The notes under the pieces were generated by a model that did no database searches, was not told the DNA's origin, and saw only the letters and a list, made by a program, of their open reading frames with translations. The position numbers were made by a program, and so were the translations under genes. From DASTQL01 sp035462375 (GTDB taxonomy: Bacteria > Actinomycetota > Actinomycetes > Jiangellales > Jiangellaceae): DNA of 64,000 nt. How positions within the stretch are numbered: position 1 is the first letter of the stretch; every line of letters starts with the position of its first letter. Shown piece by piece: positions 26,560-35,305 of the stretch. The stretch covers positions 32,626-96,625 of the forward strand of contig DATHUJ010000143.1 of the NCBI GenBank assembly GCA_035462375.1. The letters are read 5' to 3'.

Positions 26560-29500
26560 GCCTGGGCCTCCCTCAGCAGCTCCGGTTGGGCCGCCCGGGC
26601 CAACCACCACCCCCCGACGTAGCCCACGAGGCCCAGCAGCCCGCCGACGGCGAACACCAGCAGGCCCAGGGTCGGCCACGAGGGCTCCAGCAGCAGCGGC
26701 GGGCCGCCCTCCCGCAGCGACGAGAACGGCAGCAGCGGCAGGGCGAGCCGGGCGGTCACCACCCCTGCGACCAGGCCGACCACGACGCCGCTCCAGAGGA
26801 GCAGCACCTGCTCGGTCACCGCGGCCGCCTTCAAGGTCCGTCCGCCGACACCGACCGTGCGCAGGGCCGCCAGCTCGTACGAACGGCGGCGCGCCTCGGA
26901 GGCGAGCGCAGCCGTCACCGCGGCCACTGTGAGCAGCGTCGCGGCGAGCGCCACGCCCAGCAGGGTGAGCATCCCGATCGCGGGGCCGGTGCGCCGCAGC
27001 TCCGTGGCCCGGTCTGCGGCGGACTCCTGTCCCCGGACCACGACCCCGCGGTGCTGCAGCTCCGCCACCAGCCCGGGAGCCGGTGCCGCCAGCCACACCT
27101 GGCGGATCGTCGAGCGCGCGGGCTGCCCCGCCAGCCGGTCCGCGGTCTCGAGGTCGACCAGCACGCCCTCCCGGCCCAGCCTCGGGACCACCACGGCGCG
27201 CCGCTCCTCCTGGAGGACCAGGTCGTCGCCGTCCAGGCCGGGGATGCGGAAGGTTCCCGGCTGCCCGAAGGAGGGGGTGAGCCGCGACTCCGCGGTGAGG
27301 ACCGCCGGCGCGGCAGCGGGGACGTCCGCGCGGACGATCGATGGCACCTGGGACGGCAGCAGGCGGAAGACGAGCGCGAGGTCGTCCTCCTCGACGACCG
27401 GTTCGACGGAGTCCCGCGAGCCCAGCTCGCCGACCCGCCCCGGACGCCAGGCCTCGGGATCGTCGAAGCCGGTCTCGAGTCTCCTTCCGTCGACCCGTGA
27501 TTCGCCGAGCACCACGGTCCCGGCCATGCTCCCGACCTCCCTCGGGGCGCGGAGCAGGGTCAGCCCGGTCACCCGGCACCCCTCCTCGCACGGGACCTCG
27601 GCGCGCACGGTGCCGGGGTTCGCGGGGACCTCGCCCAGGAGCAGGTTCCCGCGGCGGCCGTCGGCGAAGCGCACCTGCGCCTGGAGCAGCAGCCGCCGCG
27701 GGCCTTCGACCACGCGCGACGCCGCGTCGACCTCCCAGACCGACCCCGCGACGTCGAGCGGGGGGACGCCCTCGTGGGTCAAGCCCTCGGCCAACCCGAC
27801 CAGCTCCGGGTCACGCTGACCGTCCGGGCGGCGCGTCACCGCCGCCAGGCGGTCGGCGTCGACCGCCAGGAGCGGCGGTGGCGGGTCGCGGAGCGACTCG
27901 TCCGGGTAGCGTAGCTCCGCGGCCATGGCGCGGCGGCCGGTCGGGTCGGCCGCGCTGACGGCCTCCAGCAGTGCCGTCGTACCGGCTGCCTCCACCGTCA
28001 GCACGACCGGCGCGCCGACCTCCAGCCGTGCCGTCCGCTCCAGGTGCGACTGCCCCACGGTCCACGTCGCCACGGCGAAGACCGTGACGGCGAAGGAGAC
28101 GGTGACGAGCGCCGCCGTACGGGCGGCGGCAGGTCGCCGGGCGACCTGCCGGGCGGTGAGGAAGGCCACCACCCCGCGCCTCCCCCGCGTCGCCCGGGTC
28201 CAGAGCCGGGCCAGGGAACGCAGAACCCGCACCGACACCAGCGCGACCGCGACGGCGGCCAGTCCGGGGGCGAGCAGGGAGATCCCGGACGTCTGCGCGT
28301 CCGACCCCAGGGAGCGCAGCTGCCACAGCCCGACGGCGGCGAGCGCGAGGACCAGCACCTCGACGACCACGACAGCGCGACCCGGTCCGGCCGGGGCGGA
28401 GCGACGCAGCTGCTCGTGCACCGGCTGGACCAGCGTCCGGCGTGCGGCGATCAGGGCGGCGAGCACCGCTCCGGCCAGCGCGGCGGCCGCCGCGACCGCC
28501 ACCGTACGGTCGGGGAACAGCGGCGTCCCGGGGCGGAGCACCGCGTGGGCGGCCCGGTCGGTGACGAGCCAGGCCAGGAGCACGCCGGTCGGGACCGCGA
28601 GCAGGGCCAGCAGCAGGGGCTCGGTCAGGGTGAGTCCGACGACGGACCTGACCCGCCGCCCGCGCAGCTTGGCCAGCGCGACCTCGTCGGACCTCGCGGC
28701 CGTCGTGGTGGCGACGACGAGGTAGAGGACGTACCACGACAGGAGCAGCAGCTGGGCGGTCACGACGAGGACGACGCCGCGCAGCGCCTGCCGCTCCGGC
28801 TCCAGGGCGTCGACGGCCGCGGCGGCGGGCACGTCGGGGACGGAAGCGCCCGGCGTCCGCTCCGCGGTGGCGCGGCGCTCCGCCAGGGCCGCTCGGAGGA
28901 TCGACAGGTCCGCCGCGCGGCGGTCGGACACGTCGATCGTCCGCCGGACCGTCGTCTGGACCGTCGTCACACGCAGGGCGTCGAGCAGCTCGTAGGGGAC
29001 GAGCACGGCGGGCAGCTGAGGCGGCACCTCACGGTTGCCCTCACGGAGCTCCGCCCGGTAGCGGAACACCCGGGGGTCGAGCCAGCGCGTGTCGTCGGCC
29101 AGCGGGACACGGTAGGCGCCGACGACCTCCACGACGGAGGGGAAGGGCACCGTGGTGCCGGCCCGCTCCGGCTCGTCCAGCAGCGTGGTGACCTGGAGCC
29201 GGTCGCCGACGTCCATGCCGAGGTCCTGGAGGAGCTGGTAGGGCACCGTGGCCTCCGGCGTCGCCTCCCCGTCCCAGGGGTGCGCGCACCGGCCGCGAGT
29301 CAGGTCGAGCAGCTCGCACTGGTCGTGCTGCCAGGCCAGCGTGGTCCGACCGGCGAGCAGACCCCCGGCCGGCCGTCCGTCGTCCTCCATCCTCCGCAGC
29401 CCGGCCAGCTGGGTCGTCACCAGGACCTCCGGGTCCCCGTACCAGCCGTGCACAGGCTCCGGCAGCCGGACCGCGTCCCAGGCGGTGCGAAGGGAGCCGG

Positions 29501-29768
29501 GCTGCGGTGGACCCATCGCCCCCGGGTCCAGGGCCGGCAGACCGTCGGGGAGTCGGCCGGGTGTCACCGGTTGCCGAGCGCTGACGGCCAGCTCCGCGCG
29601 GTCCAGCTGCTCCAGCCGGGCCAGGGCGGTCGAGTCGTCGGCGGCCGATGCCCACAGCGGGCCGGCGCACGCGGCTGCGACGCTGACGGTCGCGGCGGCG
29701 GCCACCGCGGCCGACGAGCGTCGCCGCCACCAGGCACCGCGGGCGGCGAGGCCCAGCGCACCCGTCAC
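26556..29768 (-). CDS. Large FtsX-like (MacB-type) ABC permease
   Basis: I choose GTG 29768 behind GGGAGG, giving 1070 residues; the open frame reaches 29831 but without a ribosome site. A first membrane helix (AAVAAAATVSVAAACAGPLW) is followed by a ~260-residue exported domain. A core of helices (VVLVVTAQLLLLSWYVLYLV, LTEPLLLALLAVPTGVLLAW) comes next, then a second exported domain from ~570 to 880, and four final helices including GMLTLLGVALAATLLTVAAV. Two FtsX modules in one chain fit mechanotransmission exporters that act on substrates at the outer membrane face. The substrate is unknown. The two ATPase genes follow with 4-bp overlaps. Confidence 0.88.
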   Translation of the reverse strand: MTGALGLAARGAWWRRRSSAAVAAAATVSVAAACAGPLWASAADDSTALARLEQLDRAELAVSARQPVTPGRLPDGLPALDPGAMGPPQPGSLRTAWDAVRLPEPVHGWYGDPEVLVTTQLAGLRRMEDDGRPAGGLLAGRTTLAWQHDQCELLDLTRGRCAHPWDGEATPEATVPYQLLQDLGMDVGDRLQVTTLLDEPERAGTTVPFPSVVEVVGAYRVPLADDTRWLDPRVFRYRAELREGNREVPPQLPAVLVPYELLDALRVTTVQTTVRRTIDVSDRRAADLSILRAALAERRATAERTPGASVPDVPAAAAVDALEPERQALRGVVLVVTAQLLLLSWYVLYLVVATTTAARSDEVALAKLRGRRVRSVVGLTLTEPLLLALLAVPTGVLLAWLVTDRAAHAVLRPGTPLFPDRTVAVAAAAALAGAVLAALIAARRTLVQPVHEQLRRSAPAGPGRAVVVVEVLVLALAAVGLWQLRSLGSDAQTSGISLLAPGLAAVAVALVSVRVLRSLARLWTRATRGRRGVVAFLTARQVARRPAAARTAALVTVSFAVTVFAVATWTVGQSHLERTARLEVGAPVVLTVEAAGTTALLEAVSAADPTGRRAMAAELRYPDESLRDPPPPLLAVDADRLAAVTRRPDGQRDPELVGLAEGLTHEGVPPLDVAGSVWEVDAASRVVEGPRRLLLQAQVRFADGRRGNLLLGEVPANPGTVRAEVPCEEGCRVTGLTLLRAPREVGSMAGTVVLGESRVDGRRLETGFDDPEAWRPGRVGELGSRDSVEPVVEEDDLALVFRLLPSQVPSIVRADVPAAAPAVLTAESRLTPSFGQPGTFRIPGLDGDDLVLQEERRAVVVPRLGREGVLVDLETADRLAGQPARSTIRQVWLAAPAPGLVAELQHRGVVVRGQESAADRATELRRTGPAIGMLTLLGVALAATLLTVAAVTAALASEARRRSYELAALRTVGVGGRTLKAAAVTEQVLLLWSGVVVGLVAGVVTARLALPLLPFSSLREGGPPLLLEPSWPTLGLLVFAVGGLLGLVGYVGGWWLARAAQPELLREAQA

Positions 29769-30158
29769 CGCGCCTCCCGGTCCCAGGACGCCACCGGAGT
29801 CGGACCGGACCGGCCCGCACTCGTACATCACCGACGAATGGGCATCCTGGCACCGGCCCGATCACCAGGGAAGGACGCCGTCGTGGTCGTCAGTCCGGAC
29901 CAGTGACGGGCGGTCTCCGCCAGCGGTCAGCGGGGCGGTCAGCGGGCGGCCAGGTAGCGGTGGGTGTGGGGGCCCCGGTGCTACGCTCACCACGGCGGCT
30001 TGCCACGCCAGACCTTCGCTCGGCCCCCGCGCGGCCGACTCTGTGAAGGCAGAGGGGACCTCGAGTGCTCGGCAGGGTCGTTCCGCCCGACGTGTCCTCG
30101 CATGCGTCGGCAAGCGCGGGTTGCCGTCGCATGCACCGGGACACCGGAGGCGAGTGAC
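29769..30158. other. 390-bp divergent intergenic region
   Basis: Lies between the permease and the DUF4287 gene. It has a rightward -10-like TACGCT at 29982-29987, which would leave a ~165-nt untranslated leader before ATG 30159. A frame is open from 29964 through the DUF4287 start, but its composition does not look coding. I see no other gene. Confidence 0.4.
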
Positions 30159-30812
30159 ATGACCCGACACGAATCCTTCAAGCGTCGCGTGCGCGCCCGC
30201 ATGGAGAAGACCGGCGAGCGCTATGGCGCGGCTCGTCGCGTCCTCCTCGAGCAGGCCGGCCACCAGCGGCGGCGACAGTGGGTGGCCGAGCCGGAGATGA
30301 GCGACGAGGGCGTGCGCGAGGCCACCGGCCGTGGCTGGGATGACTGGTGCGACCTCATCGACGCCTGGCCCGGCCACGCGGACGGGCACACTGCCGTGGC
30401 GGCTCACGTCCGCGAGCACCACGGGGTCCCCGGCTGGTGGGCCCAGACGGTGACGGTCGGCTGGGAGCGCATCACCGGGCGCCGGCTCCCCTATCAGCGG
30501 CCCGACGGCACGTTCACGGCCGGCAAGTCGCGGACCGTCCGGGTCGACGCGGCCGAGCTCCGGGCCATGTTGCTCGACGAGGGCGACCGGGCCGACCTCT
30601 TCCCCGGCCACGCGACGGTGTTGCGCTCCCGGCAGACGACCAAGGACGTCCGGCTGGCCATCGGCCCGGGGACCGCGCTGTTCACCCTGGAGGCGCAGCC
30701 GGACGGCCGGACGAAGGTGACCGTCAGCCACGAGCGGCTCCCGGAGCACGACGACGTCCGGGAGTGGAAGCTCTACTGGGACAAGTGGCTGGAGGCCCTG
30801 GCCGAGGGCTGA
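30159..30812 (+). CDS. DUF4287 plus SRPBCC-like domain protein
   Basis: ATG 30159 follows ACCGGAGG, giving 217 residues. The N-terminal half has the DUF4287 pattern (GRGWDDWCDLIDAW, then HVREHHGVPGWWAQTVTVGW), a helical module often linked to SRPBCC domains. The C-terminal half (KSRTVRVDAAELRAML, TTKDVRLAIGPGTALFTLEA, TKVTVSHERLPEHDD, WKLYWDKWLEAL) is a short Aha1/START-like fold. Such proteins are cytoplasmic and of unknown role. It converges on recC and is separated from it by a strong hairpin. No partner gene is evident. Confidence 0.85.
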   Translation: MTRHESFKRRVRARMEKTGERYGAARRVLLEQAGHQRRRQWVAEPEMSDEGVREATGRGWDDWCDLIDAWPGHADGHTAVAAHVREHHGVPGWWAQTVTVGWERITGRRLPYQRPDGTFTAGKSRTVRVDAAELRAMLLDEGDRADLFPGHATVLRSRQTTKDVRLAIGPGTALFTLEAQPDGRTKVTVSHERLPEHDDVREWKLYWDKWLEALAEG

Positions 30813-30829
30813 GCCGACACCTCCGGTAC

Positions 30830-30861
30830 GGCCGGTGGTCGCGGCCCCGCGGCCACCGGCC
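30830..30861. terminator. Near-perfect palindrome, bidirectional terminator candidate
   Basis: Arms GGCCGGTGG (30830-30838) and CCACCGGCC (30853-30861) are extended by CGCGG/CCGCG with one T-G pair between. It lies between the convergent DUF4287 and recC genes. No T-tract, as usual in such GC-rich genomes. Confidence 0.6.
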
Positions 30862-30869
30862 GGAGAGGC

Positions 30870-33800
30870 TCAGGCCTGGAGGTCCTCGGCCGCCAGCAGC
30901 GGGTCCCACAGCCGCCGGGCCAGCTCCCCGAAGCGGTGCGGCTCGTCCCCGGCTCCTGGGTCGGCGACCAACAGGTCCAGGGCCGCCTGGTCGCCCCAGA
31001 CGAGCCGGTGCGCAGGGTCGGCCTGTTCGCCGTCGAACCGATCCGGCTGCCACGCGCGCCGGGCCTTCGCCAGCGCGTTGGCCGGGCTCATCCCGCCCAC
31101 GCGAGCCTCGGCGTAGGCCGCGGAGGTCTTCACCGCCACGGGCAGCGGCGCGCACAGCCCCGACGCCCGGAGCGCCACCAGGTCGGCGAGGTGCCGACTG
31201 GCTTCCGCCGGGTCCACCGGCCCCAGGCACGACCGGGCCACCCCGTCCTTGGACCCCCGGCCGATGGTCACGGCCGTCCACGACGTCTCCGGCGACGAGG
31301 CGGCCAGGGCCAGCAGCTGCGCCCACGCCCGGAGGCGGTGCTTGGCCGCGAGCCGGGAGAACTCCGCCCGGACGAGCGTGCTGCCGTGCACGATCCCCAC
31401 GGTGCCGACGACCCGGCGGCCGGCCGCCTCGGCCGTGACGTCCACGGCCCGACCCGCTCCCGTACGGACCGCTGCGGCGGCGGCCACGAGCGGCTCGACC
31501 TGGCCGACGACCTCGGTGACCACCCGCCGGCCGAGCTCCCGGGGCGGCAACGTCTGGCGGCGCCACTCGGCGTCCCGGCAGGTCTGCAGGTCCGCGCCGC
31601 CGAGGCGTGCGCGGAGCAGCCGGTCGCCGACACTCCAGCGGTCGAGGGCCGTGAGCTCCACCGCGAGGTCGTCGTCGAGCTCCTCTTCGTCACGGAGGAG
31701 GGTGATGCCGAGCCGCTGGCGCAGGAATGCCTTGGCGGGGTGCTCGAGGAAGGCCACCAGGTCGTCGAGCGGCAGGTCGACGGACTCGTCCGGCGGGTCG
31801 AGCGGCGGGTCGAGGAACGGTGCCGGCTCGTCCCGCGGCTCAGCAGCCCGCTGCGCACCGGCCAGGCCCTGCCGGTCGAAGCTGAAGGGACCCGGGGCCC
31901 CGAGCCGCCCGGCCTCGAAGTTGCGGGCGTCGAAGGGCTGCAGCGGGTGGTGGACCACCACGTGGTCGCGGGTCCGTCCACCGTCGGTCGGCCGGGCCAC
32001 GACGTCCGCCGCGTCGAGCAGCTCGCCGACCGGGACGGCCGGGGGCCGCCGGGCGTTGGTGCGCGGGTCGGCACCGGTGTAGAGGACGACCAGGTGGTCG
32101 CGAGCCGCCAGCACCGCGTCGAGGAAGAGCTGCCGGTCCTCGCTGCGCCGGTCCCGTTCCCCGACGCACGGCTCCCGCGCGAGCACGTCGTCGCCGTCGA
32201 CGCTGACGGTGCGCGGGAAGTGCCCGTCGTCCAGCCCCAGCAGGCAGACCACCCGGTGCGGCACCGACCGCATCGGCACCATCGAGCACACGGTCAGCTC
32301 ACCGGTACGGAAGTTGGCCCGGGTCGGCCGTCCCCTGAGCCGGTCGGCGAGCAGGACCCGCAGGTCGGCCAGCGAGAGCGGGACGCTCCCGGCCCGGGCT
32401 CCCGCCTCCGCCGCGACCGCGGCCAGCTCCCGTCGTGCCTGGGCGCGCTGCCACGCGTCCGCCTCCGTGACCTCGGTGAGCCGGTCCAGGCCGGCGGTCA
32501 GAGTCTCGAGCCACGCGGTCAGCGGCCGCTCACCGGTGAGCTCGGTCAGCGTTGCCGCGAGGCGGTCGACGAGCTCGGCCAGCCGCCCCGCGAGGCCGAT
32601 GTCGCTGCTGTCGACGTCGTCGAGGGGGAGCGCCAGTCCGACCCACCTCGGGTCGGCGGCCTCGTCCGCCATGGCCGCACCGAGCAGTATGCGGTCGAGG
32701 CTGGTGCTCCAGGTGTTCTGCGGGACGGTGGCCAGCCCGTACGGCGCACGGTGCCCGGCGTCCAGCCCCCACCGGACGCCCGCGTCGCGGGCCCACTGGT
32801 GCAGACGCTCGAGGTTGTCGTCGGTGAGCCGGAACCGCCGTCGTACCGGTGGGGACGCGGCCAGGTCGAGCACCTGGCTGGCGGTGACCCGGGCGTCGGC
32901 CAGCTCCAGCAGCGCCGCGACCGTCGCCAGCAAGGAGTTGGTCTGGCGCAGCGCCCGGTCCGCCAGCCGGACCCGGAGTCGGTGACCCGGGTGGGTGCCC
33001 GGTCCCCGGTCGTCGGCCAGCCCGAAGGTGGCGGAGATCAGCGGCGCGTACTCCTCGATGTCCGGGCACATGACGAGGACGTCTCGCGGCTCCAGCGAGG
33101 GGTCGTCGGCCAGCAGCCCGACCAGCACCTCGCGCAGCACCTCGACCTGGCGCTCGGGACCGTGGCAGGCATGTACCTGGAGGCTGGGGTCGATGCTCCA
33201 CGACGGTGGAGCGTCCTCGTACGGGAGATCGTCGCGCACGGCCCGTTGGACGCGCCCCAGCAGCGTGTCGGGCGTGGGGGCGAGGGGGAGGTGCTCGTCC
33301 GTCCCGACGACCTCGCTCAGCTGGAGCTGGAGTTCACGCGAGTCGCGGCCGAGCCCGGCGAGCAGCGGGTTGCGGGGGAGGCCGGCGGTCGGGTCGGTCC
33401 GGCGGCGGTTGGGCCCGGGCCCCGTCCCGAACCGGGAGATCCGGGACCACAGGACGGGTGAGGGGTGGGGCAGCCACAGGTGGACCTCCCGCTGCGTGGC
33501 GAGGGCGTCGAGCACGCGGAGCTGCGCGGTGGTCAGCCGGGTCGGGAAGAGCACGGACAGCCGGTCGGGCAGTTCGACCAGGCCGGGCTGGGTGCGTAGC
33601 CGTTCGCAGGCCGGACCGAGCCGCTCGGCGCGGGACGGCAGGCCGACGGTGCCGCGGAGCCGGCGCCACAGCTCGGCCTGCCAGCGCAGGTCGTCGGGGA
33701 GGTCGGCCCCGGCACCGTCGGTGTCGTGGCCGGCGAGCCAGTCGGTGAGCATCCCCGGTCGGTGGGCGGCGTAGGAGTCGTAGAGCGTTGCCAGATGGCG

Positions 33801-34223
33801 GGCGGCCGAGAGCCTGCGGCCGCGGCGGTGCGGCCGCGGGTCGTCGGGATCGACGCCGACGTGCCCGGCCAGCGCGCGGCACCACGGCTCCGGCGCGTAC
33901 GCGTCGACGGTGTCGAGCAGCGGCCACACCACCCGATCCGGATCCCAGGGGTCGTCGTCGGGCTCCATGCCGGCCGCGCGCGCCACGACCTCGGCGACCA
34001 GTCGGGACGGGTGGGGGAAGAGCACGTCCGCGCATACCCCATCGGCCCCCCGCGGCCCCGCCCCCAGCACGTGGGACAGCCGCTGGGTCACCCAGCGCTC
34101 GACCCCCCTGGCAGGCACGGCGACGACCTCGGGAGCGAAGGGATCGGCCGCCGGCCCGGCCAGCAGCGCGGCCAGGCCGTCGACGAGCCGGTCGGCGCGC
34201 TCGGCGCGGTGGACGTGGAGCAC
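30870..34223 (-). CDS. recC: Exonuclease V gamma subunit RecC
   Basis: This 1117-residue protein starts at GTG 34223, 7 nt after a TAGGGT -10 box. The N-terminus (MLHVHRAERADRLVDGLA, then VPARGVERWVTQRLSHVLG) and the mid-protein VLVMCPDIEEYAPLISATFG are typical of RecC, whose helicase-like domains lack a catalytic Walker A. The C-terminal domain (LRQRLGITLL, LTALDRWSVGDRLL) is the inactivated nuclease-like module that recognises Chi in well-studied RecBCD. It should partner RecB and RecD encoded 16 kb to the left on the same strand. It is divergent from dinP, with only 23 bp between start codons. Confidence 0.93.
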   Translation of the reverse strand: MLHVHRAERADRLVDGLAALLAGPAADPFAPEVVAVPARGVERWVTQRLSHVLGAGPRGADGVCADVLFPHPSRLVAEVVARAAGMEPDDDPWDPDRVVWPLLDTVDAYAPEPWCRALAGHVGVDPDDPRPHRRGRRLSAARHLATLYDSYAAHRPGMLTDWLAGHDTDGAGADLPDDLRWQAELWRRLRGTVGLPSRAERLGPACERLRTQPGLVELPDRLSVLFPTRLTTAQLRVLDALATQREVHLWLPHPSPVLWSRISRFGTGPGPNRRRTDPTAGLPRNPLLAGLGRDSRELQLQLSEVVGTDEHLPLAPTPDTLLGRVQRAVRDDLPYEDAPPSWSIDPSLQVHACHGPERQVEVLREVLVGLLADDPSLEPRDVLVMCPDIEEYAPLISATFGLADDRGPGTHPGHRLRVRLADRALRQTNSLLATVAALLELADARVTASQVLDLAASPPVRRRFRLTDDNLERLHQWARDAGVRWGLDAGHRAPYGLATVPQNTWSTSLDRILLGAAMADEAADPRWVGLALPLDDVDSSDIGLAGRLAELVDRLAATLTELTGERPLTAWLETLTAGLDRLTEVTEADAWQRAQARRELAAVAAEAGARAGSVPLSLADLRVLLADRLRGRPTRANFRTGELTVCSMVPMRSVPHRVVCLLGLDDGHFPRTVSVDGDDVLAREPCVGERDRRSEDRQLFLDAVLAARDHLVVLYTGADPRTNARRPPAVPVGELLDAADVVARPTDGGRTRDHVVVHHPLQPFDARNFEAGRLGAPGPFSFDRQGLAGAQRAAEPRDEPAPFLDPPLDPPDESVDLPLDDLVAFLEHPAKAFLRQRLGITLLRDEEELDDDLAVELTALDRWSVGDRLLRARLGGADLQTCRDAEWRRQTLPPRELGRRVVTEVVGQVEPLVAAAAAVRTGAGRAVDVTAEAAGRRVVGTVGIVHGSTLVRAEFSRLAAKHRLRAWAQLLALAASSPETSWTAVTIGRGSKDGVARSCLGPVDPAEASRHLADLVALRASGLCAPLPVAVKTSAAYAEARVGGMSPANALAKARRAWQPDRFDGEQADPAHRLVWGDQAALDLLVADPGAGDEPHRFGELARRLWDPLLAAEDLQA

Positions 34224-34230
34224 GACGGGG

Positions 34231-34240
34231 ACCCTAGTCG
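34231..34240. promoter_or_regulatory. Overlapping divergent -10 boxes of recC and dinP
   Basis: Leftward TAGGGT (34236-34231) ends 7 nt before the recC GTG. Rightward TAGTCG (34235-34240) ends 6 nt before the dinP ATG. The two share the CTAG centre, so polymerases cannot occupy both at once. The rightward box is weaker because it lacks the final T. Confidence 0.5.
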
Positions 34241-34246
34241 GGGATC

Positions 34247-35302
34247 ATGCCCCGCATGACCTCGCGGGACTGGGTCCTGCACGTCGACCTCGACCAGTTC
34301 CTCGTGGCCGTCGAGGTGCGGCGGCACCCCGAGCTGCGTGAGCGGCCCGTGGTCGTGGGCGGATCCGGCGACCCTACGGCGCGTCGGCAAGTCGTCGCCA
34401 GCGCGTCGTACGAGGCCCGGGCCGCGGGCGTGCGCGCCGGGATGCCGCTCCGGCAGGCCCATCGCCGGTGCCCGGAGGCCGTCTTCCTGCCGTCCGACCG
34501 ACCGGCGTACGAGGAGGCGTCCGCCGAGGTCATGGCGGTGCTGCGCGACCTGCCGGTCCAGGTCGAGGTGCTCGGCTGGGACGAGGCCTTCCTGGGGGCC
34601 CGGTCCGACGACCCCGAGGGGCTGGCGCAGGAGGTGCGGCGCACGGTTGTGGAGCGGACCGGGCTGTCCTGCTCGGTGGGGATCGGCCACAACAAGCTGC
34701 AGGCCAAGACGGCGACCGGCTTCGCCAAGCCGGCGGGGGTGCGCCGGCTCACGACGGAGGACTGGCCGGACGTCATGGGCGGGCGGCCCACGCCGGCACT
34801 CTGGGGCGTGGGACCGAAGACGGCGGCCAAGCTGCACGAGCTCGGCCTGGACACCGTGGCCGAGCTCGCCGCGGCGGACCGGGAAGCCCTCGTCGCGCGC
34901 TTCGGTCCGACCATGGGCCCTTGGTTCCGCCGGCTCGCCCGCGGACAGGGCGACGCCCGCGTCCACACCGAGCCGTGGGTACCGCGGTCGCGGAGCCGCG
35001 AGACGACCTTCGCCGAGGACGTCGCCGACCGGGCGGAGCTGGACCACTGGGTCGAGGACCTCGCCCGGGAGCTCACCGAGCAGGTCGTGGCCGAGGGGCG
35101 CGTCGTCGTCCGGGCGGCCGTGAAGGTGCGTACGGCCACCTTCTGGACCCGCACCCGCGCGGTCACGCTCCCGGCGCCGACGGCCGACCCGGCCGACGTC
35201 GTCGCCGCGGCCCTGGCCGCCCTCGACCGCTTCGAGCTCGACCGCCCGGTCCGCCTCCTCGGTGTGCGGGTGGACCTGAAGCTGCCGACCGCCGGGGCCT
35301 AG
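34247..35302 (+). CDS. dinP: DNA polymerase IV, mycobacterial DinP (DinB2) type
   Basis: From ATG 34247 (or ATG 34256, MTSRDW) the product has 351 residues. It is a Y-family polymerase: LHVDLDQFLVAVE carries the first metal-binding Asp, ASYEARAAGVRAGMPL the finger region, and GWDEAFLG the catalytic acidic pair. Helix-hairpin-helix LWGVGPKTAAKL and a little-finger domain ending RPVRLLGVRVDL follow. GWDEA in place of SVDEA and the overall sequence match Rv3056-like DinP. No beta-clamp-binding tail is evident. It performs error-prone or lesion-bypass synthesis, and the shared control region with recC ties it to DNA damage repair. Confidence 0.92.
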   Translation: MPRMTSRDWVLHVDLDQFLVAVEVRRHPELRERPVVVGGSGDPTARRQVVASASYEARAAGVRAGMPLRQAHRRCPEAVFLPSDRPAYEEASAEVMAVLRDLPVQVEVLGWDEAFLGARSDDPEGLAQEVRRTVVERTGLSCSVGIGHNKLQAKTATGFAKPAGVRRLTTEDWPDVMGGRPTPALWGVGPKTAAKLHELGLDTVAELAAADREALVARFGPTMGPWFRRLARGQGDARVHTEPWVPRSRSRETTFAEDVADRAELDHWVEDLARELTEQVVAEGRVVVRAAVKVRTATFWTRTRAVTLPAPTADPADVVAAALAALDRFELDRPVRLLGVRVDLKLPTAGA

Positions 35303-35305
35303 TCC

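Noticed and set aside
29964..30158. N-terminal extension of the DUF4287 protein from GTG 29964
   Set aside because: Composition is not coding-like and the good ribosome binding site lies at ATG 30159.
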